Assembly: GCA_963780865.1 (NCBI GenBank)
Contig: CAWADT010000029.1
Location: 40,949-104,948 of the forward strand
Source: FEN-1073 sp963780865
GTDB taxonomy: Bacteria > Chloroflexota > Anaerolineae > Anaerolineales > RBG-16-64-43
DNA: 64,000 bases
Direction: 5' to 3'
The position numbers and the translations under genes are program-made. Position 1 is the stretch's first letter. Each line of letters begins with the position of its first letter. The notes under the pieces are model-generated. The model ran no database searches, was not told the origin of the DNA, and saw only the letters and a program-made list of their open reading frames with translations. Shown one piece after another: positions 1 through 8,106 of this stretch.

Positions 1-776
1 ACGCTCGCCTGCGCGCGCAAGTACCCGCAGGATGGATCGTCGGCGTTCAGCACCGCCTTGCGCGCCGGGAAAAACACTTTGGCCGGCGCCGACCCGAGAC
101 CGGCAAACAGACCCGCCTTCACCGCCCGGTAGGCTTCGAAGGTGCCGTGATAATCGAGATGCTCGCGGGTGATATTGGTCAGGACCGCCGCGTCGAAATC
201 GCAACCCGCCACTCGCTGCTGAGCCAATCCGTGCGAAGTCACTTCCAGGACGCAATGGGTGAGCCCGGCATCCGCCATTTGCGCCAGATATCCCTGCAGG
301 GCCGCCGCATCCGGAGTGGTGACGTGAAAACCGGTGTCCAACTCCTTGCCGTCGATCACCGCGCTGATCGTGCTGACCATGCCTGCGCGCAGGCCAACCT
401 TTTTTAAGATGCCGTAAATCAGATTGACCGTGGTCGTTTTCCCGTCGGTTCCGGTCACCCCGATCATGACCATCCGTCGCGATGGAAAACCAATCCACGC
501 CGCGGCCATTAGCCCCAGCGCCGCACGGGCATCCGCCACCCGCACGTAGGGAACCGGAAAAGACCCCGGCTCGCCCTCCCCAACGACGGCCGCCGCTCCA
601 GCGGCAATCGCCTGCGGGATGAACGACCGACCGTCCACCGCGCTGCCGGGGCAGGCTACGAACACATGCCCCGGCCGGATTCGACGCGAGTCGCATTCTA
701 CCCCGCTGATTTCAGGATCCTTCCCCGGAGGGAGGGAACCGGGCGGCAAGGCGGAGATTAACTCGGAAAGGCGCAT
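1..776 (-). CDS. murE: MurE, UDP-N-acetylmuramoyl-tripeptide synthetase (3' end outside window)
   Basis: This cytoplasmic Mur ligase adds the third amino acid, usually a diamino acid, to UDP-MurNAc-L-Ala-D-Glu during peptidoglycan synthesis. About 258 codons are visible from an ATG at 774-776. The N-terminal nucleotide-binding region contains CDSRRIRPGHVFVA. The P-loop is GTDGKTTT, followed by the MurE-type motifs VTTPDA, LEVTSHGLAQQR and NITREHLDYHGTFE. These separate it from MurC, MurD and MurF. The ligase C-terminal domain lies beyond base 1. It is the last gene on the minus strand after the ATP synthase genes, separated from atpF by about 220 bp, so it may have its own promoter. Confidence 0.93.
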   Translation of the reverse strand, partial: MRLSELISALPPGSLPPGKDPEISGVECDSRRIRPGHVFVACPGSAVDGRSFIPQAIAAGAAAVVGEGEPGSFPVPYVRVADARAALGLMAAAWIGFPSRRMVMIGVTGTDGKTTTVNLIYGILKKVGLRAGMVSTISAVIDGKELDTGFHVTTPDAAALQGYLAQMADAGLTHCVLEVTSHGLAQQRVAGCDFDAAVLTNITREHLDYHGTFEAYRAVKAGLFAGLGSAPAKVFFPARKAVLNADDPSCGYLRAQAS

Positions 777-995
777 AACAGCGGAATCCAAGCCGCGATT
801 ATACCCGGGATAAAGTTAGGGCCGGATTAAAGCTTCCGATGAAAATGGAATTCGCCCCTTGACCGCGTTGGAAATGCGGACAGGACCGGGCGGAAGTTAT
901 CCCGCCCTCCAGGATTGTCGAGCACTTGTGGGTTTGGTTCACCCCCGGATATTGATTGAAAATTGGCCCTAAAAAAACGAACGGCGAACGCGGAA

Positions 996-1739
996 CTATT
1001 GAATTGTTTTCCGCAGATGATCGATCCGGCCGGCCAGCGTTCCGTCGATCACGCGATCCCCGATGCGGACCTTCAATCCACCCAAAACGTCCGGATCCAC
1101 CTGAAACGTGATTCGTACCCCCGCGCCCGCCTTTCGGCCAACTTCGGCGCGGATGGAAGATTGCTCGGAATCGGAAAGGGGCAGCGCGCTAACCACCTCG
1201 GCGTCCGCGGCGGAGGGCAGCGCTCCGGCTTCCTCGAGCAGCACCACCTTTCCCGACCGCACGCCGCTGAAGAATTCGTCGATCAGCGCCCGCTGGCGTT
1301 TTTCATCGAGCGCCTCGCCGATGAGCTTCTGGGTCGCGGCGATGGCCAGGCCGGCCACTTCGGGGCGCACCTCCGCCAGCATCCGGTCCCGTTGGGAGCG
1401 GATATCGGCCGCGGCGGTGAGCCGCAGCGCGGCGATTTCCTTTTCCGCGGCGGCGCGCACTTCCTGCGCCGCCTTTTCCGCGTTCTCCGCGGCTTCGCGG
1501 AGCTTGCGGGAAGCCTCCTGCTGCGCCAATCCGAGCACGTGCTGCGCGTCCGCCTCGGCCTGTGCCCGGGCGCTGGCCGCCACTTGAGCGTCCTCCAATC
1601 CCTTAGCGATCTTCTGACGGCGGTCTTCCAGCGCCTTCACGACCGGCTGGTAGATCCAGGCGGTGAGCACGATCATGAGCGCCACAAAATTGAAGAGGTA
1701 AAAAAGAAATGTCCCTAAATTTAATCCCAGCTTCTCCAT
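996..1739 (-). CDS. atpF: ATP synthase Fo subunit b with a C-terminal delta-type domain
   Basis: This is the peripheral stalk subunit of F-type ATP synthase. Of its 247 residues, 9-30 form a membrane helix and about 35-140 a charged, Ala-rich coiled-coil stalk. The last ~80 residues match the C-terminal domain of the delta subunit, with VDPDVLGGLKVRIGDRVIDG near the end. The N-terminal helical domain of delta, which normally caps the alpha subunits, is not present, and no separate atpH is seen. A ~245-residue b subunit with a delta-like tail is also known from alternate F1Fo ATPases. It follows atpE by 12 bp. No F1 genes (alpha, gamma, beta, epsilon) follow, so these must lie elsewhere in the genome. 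Confidence 0.9.
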   Translation of the reverse strand: MEKLGLNLGTFLFYLFNFVALMIVLTAWIYQPVVKALEDRRQKIAKGLEDAQVAASARAQAEADAQHVLGLAQQEASRKLREAAENAEKAAQEVRAAAEKEIAALRLTAAADIRSQRDRMLAEVRPEVAGLAIAATQKLIGEALDEKRQRALIDEFFSGVRSGKVVLLEEAGALPSAADAEVVSALPLSDSEQSSIRAEVGRKAGAGVRITFQVDPDVLGGLKVRIGDRVIDGTLAGRIDHLRKTIQ

Positions 1740-1751
1740 CGGATGCCTCTT

Positions 1752-1997
1752 CTAGACAAACAAAATAATCATCGCCATGGCCATGGCGTAGATCGCGATC
1801 GTTTCGGAGAAGACGATGCCCAGGAGCATGTAGGTGAGAATCGTCGAGGTGGCGTCCGGATTGCGGCCGATCGATTGCACGCCGCCCATCGCCACCAAGC
1901 CGATGCCCACGCCGGCGCCGGTCGCGCCGATCATCGCCAAACCCGCCCCTATGTAGCGCATCGATTGCAGAAAGATATCGGGAAACCTGGGATCCAT
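1752..1997 (-). CDS. atpE: ATP synthase Fo subunit c
   Basis: This is the 81-residue c-ring subunit, two membrane helices joined by a polar loop (GRNPDA). Helix 1 holds the glycine-rich GATGAGVGIG, helix 2 the ion-carrying Glu65 in FSETIAIY. The Gln that helps bind sodium in Na+-type c subunits is Ile32 here, and the Ser-Thr after the glutamate is Thr-Ile, so proton coupling is the better reading (inference by alignment from memory with Ilyobacter). It lies between atpB and atpF in the usual B-E-F order. Confidence 0.95.
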   Translation of the reverse strand: MDPRFPDIFLQSMRYIGAGLAMIGATGAGVGIGLVAMGGVQSIGRNPDATSTILTYMLLGIVFSETIAIYAMAMAMIILFV

Positions 1998-2046
1998 CGA
2001 AAGCCTCCGTACCTAGGAAATAGCCGGCGGGTTAAGTGGAGAAGGG

Positions 2047-3120
2047 TTAGTGCCCTTCCTCGGAATGGCCGGCGATGGCCTGCTGGAAGAAAATCACCGC
2101 CAGCATGGCAAACACATACGCCTGGATCGCGCCGACGAACAGCTCGAATGCGGAAAGACCGGCGGGAAGGATCACCGCCACCATTGAGCCCATGATCAAC
2201 AACAGCACTCCGCCGGCGAAAATGTTGAAGAACAACCGGAGCGAGAGCGAAATAATTTTTACGAACTCCAGAATAAACTCGAGCAGCCCGACGATGAAAT
2301 CGATCGTCCCGAAGAGCGGGACGGCGATCATCCGCCCGAAGGGGAAGTACTTGCCAAGAAAAGCGCCTTTTTGCGACCAGAAACCGAAGACGAAAATGCA
2401 TCCCACGGTGAAGACGGCCAAGGCGAGGGGAAAGTTCAAATCGGTGGAAGAGCCCCGCAAGAACGGCAGCAGCGCATAGGTCGCTTGCGCCTGGGCGGGC
2501 GCGGCGGGCGCGTTTCCGGCGGAAGCGGCAGCCGGAGCGGACGGCACCAGCGCGTACACGTCACCCACCAGCGGAACTATGCTGTTGGATTTCTCCGCGC
2601 TCCCCGGCGGCACCGGCTTAAGCCACCCAAAGGTTTCGTACCCCGGGAGCATTTTAATCGTGTTGGCGGCGACGATCAGCAGGAAGATCGTCATCACGAT
2701 CGGGAAGAACCTGCGCGCCCATTTAACTCCGGCCGATGATTCCGCCAGGTTCCAGAAATATTCGATCAACATCTCGAACCCCGCATACAGCTTCGGCGGA
2801 ACGGGATTCTTCCCGCGGACAAAGGGGCGGACTACAAAGAGCGCGATCGCCAGGAGCAGCGCATCGGTGATCAGGGTGGACAGGACAGTGTTGGTGAAGG
2901 GAACGCCGGGGAAGCGGAAAGCGCCTATCGAGAACGAGGGAATGAGGAAAGCCCCCGGCCCGATCTCCTCCGCCGGCATGCTGATCGGCGGCTTGATCGG
3001 CGCGAGCGGCGCAAACCAGCGCGGGCCGGCAAACGCCACCACGCCCGAGGCGATGATGAGCGCCAGCACGATCCAGCGCTTGAAGCCGTATTTCCACCTA
3101 CGATTCGTCGTCGTCGTCAT
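2047..3120 (-). CDS. atpB: ATP synthase Fo subunit a
   Basis: Membrane subunit a forms the ion half-channels against the c-ring. At 357 residues it is longer than the usual ~270 because of a Pro/Ala-rich loop (about residues 185-215) between membrane helices. The essential arginine is Arg295 in SLSLRLFFNIFAGG, and the last helices carry FELFVGAIQAYVFAML. The ATG at 3118-3120 lies inside the end of atpI, a 23-bp overlap that suggests translational coupling. The order atpI-atpB-atpE-atpF is that of a standard Fo operon. Confidence 0.95.
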   Translation of the reverse strand: MTTTTNRRWKYGFKRWIVLALIIASGVVAFAGPRWFAPLAPIKPPISMPAEEIGPGAFLIPSFSIGAFRFPGVPFTNTVLSTLITDALLLAIALFVVRPFVRGKNPVPPKLYAGFEMLIEYFWNLAESSAGVKWARRFFPIVMTIFLLIVAANTIKMLPGYETFGWLKPVPPGSAEKSNSIVPLVGDVYALVPSAPAAASAGNAPAAPAQAQATYALLPFLRGSSTDLNFPLALAVFTVGCIFVFGFWSQKGAFLGKYFPFGRMIAVPLFGTIDFIVGLLEFILEFVKIISLSLRLFFNIFAGGVLLLIMGSMVAVILPAGLSAFELFVGAIQAYVFAMLAVIFFQQAIAGHSEEGH

Positions 3121-3415
3121 CGATTCCCTTGACTCCGGCCGGCGGAGGTTGCAGCGTAGTAGACACCGCGTGAACGGTCAATCGATAGAGCACATACAGC
3201 GTAAGTGGCATGCTGCCCATCACCAGCAGCAAAGTAAACAGCGGACGCGTGTGCAGGAGCCGATCCAGCCCGATCCCCGCGCCCAAGAAAGCGAAGATGG
3301 CGGCGAATGTGAGGCATCCGGTTTGGGCAACCAGCGAGGCAATCTGCGAAGTGCTCAGCGCACGCGGCCGGGGTTTTTCCGTCGGGTCCCGCATCACGGG
3401 GAGGAATTCTACCAT
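3098..3415 (-). CDS. atpI: AtpI/AtpZ-type ATP synthase accessory membrane protein
   Basis: This 105-residue protein has two membrane helices (about 28-50 and 62-82) and a highly acidic C-terminus (DDDDDES). Position directly upstream of atpB, size and topology match the AtpI/AtpZ family, which helps c-ring assembly and may take part in Mg2+ or Ca2+ transport. Sequence conservation in this family is weak, so the call rests mainly on context. The gene overlaps atpB by 23 bp and follows nuoN by about 30 bp, linking the complex I and ATP synthase blocks in one transcription unit. Confidence 0.75.
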   Translation of the reverse strand: MVEFLPVMRDPTEKPRPRALSTSQIASLVAQTGCLTFAAIFAFLGAGIGLDRLLHTRPLFTLLLVMGSMPLTLYVLYRLTVHAVSTTLQPPPAGVKGIDDDDDES

Positions 3416-3445
3416 ACGCCCGCGGGGGGATCGAAGGAAAACGTA

Positions 3446-4876
3446 TTATCCGGGGAATAACGGGCGAACGGCCCGGAGCGAAGCCTCGAACCAGGGCGAG
3501 ATGATCACTCCTAGCAGAAGGAGGCCGCCGACGGCGATTCCGATCGCCAGCCGGAGCGCGGGCGGAAAGGAGAACGGGGTTTGCTCGTGTTCCGAACGGA
3601 ACACGAAGACCGATTTGACGACAGAGAAGTAGTAATACAGTCCGATGACGGAGTTGACCGCCGCGACGGCGGCCAGCCCGGTGAGATTGGCCTCCACGGC
3701 GGAAGCGAGCAGAAAAAATTTTGCGGAGAAGAGCGCGAAAGGCGGCATTCCGGCCAGTGAGAGGAAAACCGCGAGCAGCGCCAGCGCCGCGCCCGGCGAC
3801 CGGCGGCTCAAGCCGGCCAGCGCCGTCAGATCGTCGCTGCCGGTTGCGCTGGCGATCAGCACGACCAGCGCGAAGGCCGCCAAGTTCGCGAGGGCGTAGG
3901 CCAAAAGATATTCCGCGGTGGCGGCCAGGCCGCTCGGGTTGAGGGTTGCGAGCCCGATCAGCGCGTATCCCGCGTGGGCGATCGAGGAATACGCGAGCAG
4001 CCGTTTGAGATTCTTCTGCGCGAGGGCCAGCAGATTGCCCAGCGTCATCGTGGCCGCCGCCAGAACGGAGACGAGCGCTCCCCAGTACAGCGCCGAAGCG
4101 GGCGCGAAAACCGCCAAGAGTAGGCGCGCGAGAACCGCGAACCCCGCCGCTTTCGAGGCGGTGGAAATGAACGCGGCCACCGGCGCGGGCGCGCCTTCAT
4201 ATACATCCGGCGCCCAGAAGTGGAACGGGACGACCGATACTTTAAACCCGAGTCCGACCAGGACCAGGAGGAGCGCCACGAGCATCGCCGGGAGGCTGCT
4301 CCCCTCGAGCGCCATCGCCGCCGCGTGTAAATCCGTCTGCCCCGTCAGCCCGTAGATCAACGAGAAACCGTACCACATCACCGCTGAAGCGGTGGCGCCG
4401 AAGAGGAAATACTTGATCCCGGCCTCGGTCGAGCGCGAATCCCGCTTGAGGAATCCGGCCAGGACGTAGAGCGGTATGGTGGTCATCTCGATGGCCAGCG
4501 CCAGCATCACCAGATCCGAGGCGGAGACCATCAGGCACATCCCGAGCGCGGAGAAAAGCATCAGCGCGTAATATTCTCCGCGCCGCCCCACGCCTTCGCT
4601 GTCGATCGACATCAGCGCGGCGATCGCCGCGCCCACCAGAACCACCGCGCGGAAGAAGAACGCCAGCGCGTCGGTTTGAAGCGTGCCAACGGCGGCTCCC
4701 GCCTGCGCGGCGGGGATTTCCAGCAGCGCCACGACCAATATCCCGGCGGAGCCAACGGCGGTGAGCCATCCCAGCAGCGCGTGGCGTTCCCGGGGCAGGA
4801 TCAGATCCAGCGCCAGGATGAGCAACGCGAGGACGAGCAGCAAGAGTTCTGGAAGGAAGGTCATATTATCTGCCAT
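3446..4876 (-). CDS. nuoN: NADH-quinone oxidoreductase subunit N
   Basis: Antiporter-like, proton-pumping subunit of respiratory complex I, 476 residues with about 14 membrane helices. Key ion-path residues are kept: the glutamate in ALAIEMTTIPLYVLAGF and the lysine in GLGFKVSVVPFHFWAPD, followed by DVYEGAPAPVAAF, which is typical of NuoN rather than NuoL or NuoM. It is the last nuo gene of the cluster. A palindromic repeat separates it from the upstream nuoM copy. Confidence 0.95.
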   Translation of the reverse strand: MADNMTFLPELLLLVLALLILALDLILPRERHALLGWLTAVGSAGILVVALLEIPAAQAGAAVGTLQTDALAFFFRAVVLVGAAIAALMSIDSEGVGRRGEYYALMLFSALGMCLMVSASDLVMLALAIEMTTIPLYVLAGFLKRDSRSTEAGIKYFLFGATASAVMWYGFSLIYGLTGQTDLHAAAMALEGSSLPAMLVALLLVLVGLGFKVSVVPFHFWAPDVYEGAPAPVAAFISTASKAAGFAVLARLLLAVFAPASALYWGALVSVLAAATMTLGNLLALAQKNLKRLLAYSSIAHAGYALIGLATLNPSGLAATAEYLLAYALANLAAFALVVLIASATGSDDLTALAGLSRRSPGAALALLAVFLSLAGMPPFALFSAKFFLLASAVEANLTGLAAVAAVNSVIGLYYYFSVVKSVFVFRSEHEQTPFSFPPALRLAIGIAVGGLLLLGVIISPWFEASLRAVRPLFPG

Positions 4877-4880
4877 CCTT

Positions 4881-4950
4881 TCCCACCTCCCCTTTACCCC
4901 TCCTCCCCTCCCATGACATGGGAGGGGAGGAGGGGAAGGAGAGGTGGGGA
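4881..4950. repeat. Palindromic C/G-tract repeat between nuoN and nuoM2
   Basis: A long, almost perfect inverted repeat: a pyrimidine arm (TCCCACCTCCCC...CCCTCCCATG) followed by its purine complement. It fills nearly the whole gap between nuoN and the second nuoM. It belongs to the same family as the elements at 6436, 8021, 10347 and 11437. As RNA it would form one strong hairpin in the operon transcript. Confidence 0.85.
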
Positions 4951-4953
4951 AGG

Positions 4954-6426
4954 TCAGACTCCCAAGATCTTCAATATCGGCTGCACGCCGGTTTGCACGA
5001 GCGGCGCGATGAAATTCGGATACACGCCCATGCCGACCAGGAACAGCATGAGGAACAGGAGCGCGGTTTTATCCTTGCGGCTGATCCCGGTCACCGTCCG
5101 GTCGAACTCCTCCGGGATGGGCCCGAAGAACACGCGGCGGATCACGACGAGAATATACGCCGCGGTGACGATGATCCCGATCGCCGCCGCGACCGCCACC
5201 GCCGGACGGGTCTGCCACAGCCCGAGAAAAATCGGGAACTCGGCGATGAAACCCGAGAAGCCGGGCATGCCCATCGAGACCAGGCCGCCGACGATGAACG
5301 CCACCGCCGCCAGCGGCATTTTGCGCCCCATTCCACCCAGGCTGGAAATTTCGCGCGTGTGGGTCCGGTCGTACACCATTCCGACCACGGCGAAGAAGAG
5401 GGCCGTCATCACTCCGTGCGAGAACATCTGCAGCGAGGCGCCGAGCATTCCGTTGGAATTGAGCGCGGCAAATCCCAGCATCACCAGTCCCATGTGCGAG
5501 ACCGAGGAAAATCCAATGACATATTTGAAATCGGTCTGGACCATGGCGATGAACGCGCCGTAGAGCACGTTGACGAGGGCCAGGATGATGATGAAGGGCA
5601 TGTAGAATTTCGCCCCTTCCGGCATCAGCATAATCCCCACCCGCAGCGCGGCGAAGGCGCCCAGCTTCATCAGCACCCCGGCATGGAACATGGAGACCGC
5701 CGTCGGCGCGGCCACGTGCCCATCCGGGCTCCAGTTGTGGAATGGGAACAGGCCGCCCAGCACGGCGAACCCCATGAAAACGAACGGGAAGACGATCCGC
5801 TGCAAGTCCGCGGGGAAGGCCGCCGCTTCCAGGGCGGGCAGGTCGAAGGTGAGGGTGTGGGACGCAAACACCAGAACCAGGGCGCCGACCAACGAAACCA
5901 TCGATCCGAAGAACAGGTAGAGGGTCAGTTTCATCGCCGCGTATTCGCGGGTCTTGGGCCAGCCCCACATGGAGATCAGCAGGTACATCGGGAAGACGGC
6001 GATCTCGTAGAAGAAGAACAAGAGGAAGAGATCCAGCGAGACGAAGACGCCGAACACGCCGGTGGCCAGGATGAATAGAAACGCGAAGAATTCCCGCGGC
6101 CGGTCGTCGATTCCCCAGGAGATCAAGACGCCGGTGAACATCACGATCCCGGTCAGAAGCACCAGCGGCAAGCTGATTCCGTTCACCCCGACGTGAAAGC
6201 CGATCCCCCAGCGCGGGATCCAGGGGACGTATTCCTGAAACTGATAGCCGCCGGCCGCCTGGTCGTAGGAGAAATAAGCGACGGCCGAAAGAATCAGCGC
6301 GACCGCGGCGGTGGCGAGCGCAAACAGCCGGATCGCCCGCTTGCGCTCGGCCGGGAACAGCAGCAACAGGCAGGCCGATCCGGCGGGCAGGAAAAGAAGC
6401 ACAGGTATTAAAGGAAAAGATTGCAT
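4954..6426 (-). CDS. nuoM: NADH-quinone oxidoreductase subunit M, second copy (NuoM2)
   Basis: Antiporter-like complex I subunit, 490 residues from the ATG at 6424-6426; the reading frame extends upstream only into a palindromic repeat, so the internal ATG was chosen. Glu141 in FFFYEIAVFPMYLLISMWG, Lys254 in AGVLMKLGAF and the glutamate in GFIAEFPIF are present. The lysine expected in helix 7, in the position before PFHNWSPDGH, is Leu223. The neighbouring NuoM keeps that lysine (Lys233). The pair, not the single gene, defines this operon as having an additional pumping-type subunit. Confidence 0.92.
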   Translation of the reverse strand: MQSFPLIPVLLFLPAGSACLLLLFPAERKRAIRLFALATAAVALILSAVAYFSYDQAAGGYQFQEYVPWIPRWGIGFHVGVNGISLPLVLLTGIVMFTGVLISWGIDDRPREFFAFLFILATGVFGVFVSLDLFLLFFFYEIAVFPMYLLISMWGWPKTREYAAMKLTLYLFFGSMVSLVGALVLVFASHTLTFDLPALEAAAFPADLQRIVFPFVFMGFAVLGGLFPFHNWSPDGHVAAPTAVSMFHAGVLMKLGAFAALRVGIMLMPEGAKFYMPFIIILALVNVLYGAFIAMVQTDFKYVIGFSSVSHMGLVMLGFAALNSNGMLGASLQMFSHGVMTALFFAVVGMVYDRTHTREISSLGGMGRKMPLAAVAFIVGGLVSMGMPGFSGFIAEFPIFLGLWQTRPAVAVAAAIGIIVTAAYILVVIRRVFFGPIPEEFDRTVTGISRKDKTALLFLMLFLVGMGVYPNFIAPLVQTGVQPILKILGV

Positions 6427-6435
6427 AGGATTGTT

Positions 6436-6503
6436 CCTCACCCCTATCCGCTGCCCTTCCCCCTCTCCCAACATAGGTTGGGAGAGGGGGAAGGGGGTGA
6501 GGG
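6436..6503. repeat. Palindromic repeat between the two nuoM genes
   Basis: Inverted repeat with outer ends CCTCACCCC and GGGGGTGAGG and a centre CTCCCAACATAGGTTGGGAG. It is the same family as the element at 4881-4950 and fills the junction between the two nuoM genes. Confidence 0.85.
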
Positions 6504-6504
6504 T

Positions 6505-8010
6505 TTATTTCACTCCCGTTCCGATCATTGAAAGAATCCAGTACGGCCACAAGCCGATGACCAGCATCAATACCATCAAGGGAACCATCGCCAGCCTCTC
6601 GCGGACGCCGATTTCGATCGAGGCATCCTTCCAGCGCTCGTTCAGCGGCCCGAGCAATACTTTGCCGATGACTTTCAGAATATAGGCGCCGGTCAGGAAC
6701 AATCCGAACATTGCGATTCCGGTAAGCAGCGGGAAGGCCGGCCAGGCACCTAAAATCACCATCAGCTCGGAGACGAATCCCGCCAGGCCCGGCAGGCCGA
6801 GCGAGCCCAAAGCGGTGAAGACCAAGATCCCGCCATAAATGGGCGCGCGCGGGAACAGGCCGCCAAAATCTTCCAGGTTGCGGGTGTGGGTTCGATCGTA
6901 CAGCGCGCCCACCAGCAAGAACATCCCCGCCGCGCTCAGTCCGTGGGTGAACAGCTGCAGCGCCGCGCCGCGCAGCGCCAGGCTCCCCGCCGCCGATCCC
7001 GTTCCCAGCCACGCTCCGGCGGCGACGCCGAGGAGGACGAAGCCCATGTGGTTGACCGAAGAATAGGCCACCAGCCGCTTGAAATCGTTCTGCGACCAGG
7101 AGGCCAGCGCCCCGAAGACAATCGCCGCGACGGCCAGCACCGCAAGGATGGGTGCAAACTCTTTTGTTTCGGCGGGAAAGAGCGGGAGGACCAGGCGTAA
7201 AAATCCGAACCCGCCGAGTTTGAGCAGCACGCCGGCCAGGATCATCGATCCGGCGGTGGGCGCCTCGGTGTGCGCGTCCGGCAGCCAGGTGTGGAACGGC
7301 CAGACCGGAAGCTTCACCGCGAAGGCAATCACCATGCCCCAGAACGTCAGCGCCTTGAGGACGGGAATCGAGATCCCAAAAAGCGTTCCGCTCGTTAAAG
7401 CCGGCCAGGCGGAAAAGAGCGTCCGCAGATCGAACGTTCCAACGGCCAGGCGGATCACCTGGATGGCCAGGAGCAGGCCCAGCGACGCGCCCATGGTGTA
7501 GAGCAGGAACTTCAGCGCCGCGTAATCCCGCTTCTCCCCGCCCCAGAGATGGATGATGAAGTACATCGGCACCAACCCGAGCTCCCAAAACACGAAGAAC
7601 AGGAGCAGGTCCATGGAAAGGAACACCCCCAGCATTCCGGTTTCCAGCAGCAGGAACAGCGCAAGGAAAACGCGGATCCTTTCTTTAATATTGAACGCCA
7701 CCAGCAGGGCGAGCGTCGTTATCAGGGTCGTGAGAAAAACGAGCGGGATGGACAGCCCATCCGCCGCGAGGTGGAATTCCGAGCCGATCGCCGGGTACCA
7801 GGCCAGCCGCTCCTCGAATTGCATCCCCGCCGCCGCGCTGTTGTATCCGAGCCACGCCGTGATGGACAGCGCCAGCGGAATGAGGCTCGCGCCCAGCGCG
7901 AAACCGCGCAGCAGCTTTTCCCGCGCGGGCAGCAGGAACAACGCCGCCGCCGCAAGCGCGGGCGTGAAAAGAATTAACGAGAGCAGATGATGCGAAAATA
8001 AGTCGGACAT
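6505..8010 (-). CDS. nuoM: NADH-quinone oxidoreductase subunit M, first copy (NuoM1)
   Basis: Proton-pumping membrane subunit of complex I, 501 residues. It keeps the full set of ion-path residues: Glu143 in FWELGLVPMYFIIHLWG, Lys233 in FAVKLPVWPFHTWLPDAH, Lys264 in AGVLLKLGGF and the glutamate in GFVSELMVILG. This is the canonical NuoM of the operon. It lies between nuoL and the second nuoM, with palindromic repeats in both junctions. Confidence 0.95.
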   Translation of the reverse strand: MSDLFSHHLLSLILFTPALAAAALFLLPAREKLLRGFALGASLIPLALSITAWLGYNSAAAGMQFEERLAWYPAIGSEFHLAADGLSIPLVFLTTLITTLALLVAFNIKERIRVFLALFLLLETGMLGVFLSMDLLLFFVFWELGLVPMYFIIHLWGGEKRDYAALKFLLYTMGASLGLLLAIQVIRLAVGTFDLRTLFSAWPALTSGTLFGISIPVLKALTFWGMVIAFAVKLPVWPFHTWLPDAHTEAPTAGSMILAGVLLKLGGFGFLRLVLPLFPAETKEFAPILAVLAVAAIVFGALASWSQNDFKRLVAYSSVNHMGFVLLGVAAGAWLGTGSAAGSLALRGAALQLFTHGLSAAGMFLLVGALYDRTHTRNLEDFGGLFPRAPIYGGILVFTALGSLGLPGLAGFVSELMVILGAWPAFPLLTGIAMFGLFLTGAYILKVIGKVLLGPLNERWKDASIEIGVRERLAMVPLMVLMLVIGLWPYWILSMIGTGVK

Positions 8011-8020
8011 TCTTACTCCG

Positions 8021-8098
8021 CCTCACCCCTTCCCCCGTCCCCTTCCCCCCTCTCCATTTAAATGGAGAGGGCAAGGGGTGCAGGGGAAGTAGGTGAGG
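8021..8098. repeat. Palindromic repeat between nuoM1 and nuoL
   Basis: Inverted repeat with outer CCTCACCCC and GGTGAGG and the perfect centre CTCTCCATTTAAATGGAGAG. The arms are slightly uneven, indicating some decay. Confidence 0.85.
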
Positions 8099-8106
8099 GC
8101 ATTTCG

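Noticed and set aside
4918..6078. Plus-strand 386-codon frame opposite nuoM2
   Set aside because: Composition is dominated by His, Asp, Arg and Gln, typical of antisense frames of GC-rich genes, and no motif is seen.
5069..7588. Long minus-strand open frame of 839 codons crossing both nuoM genes
   Set aside because: It lies in a different frame from the two NuoM proteins, is rich in Arg, Gly and Pro as expected for shifted GC-rich coding, and has no domain. It is a shadow.
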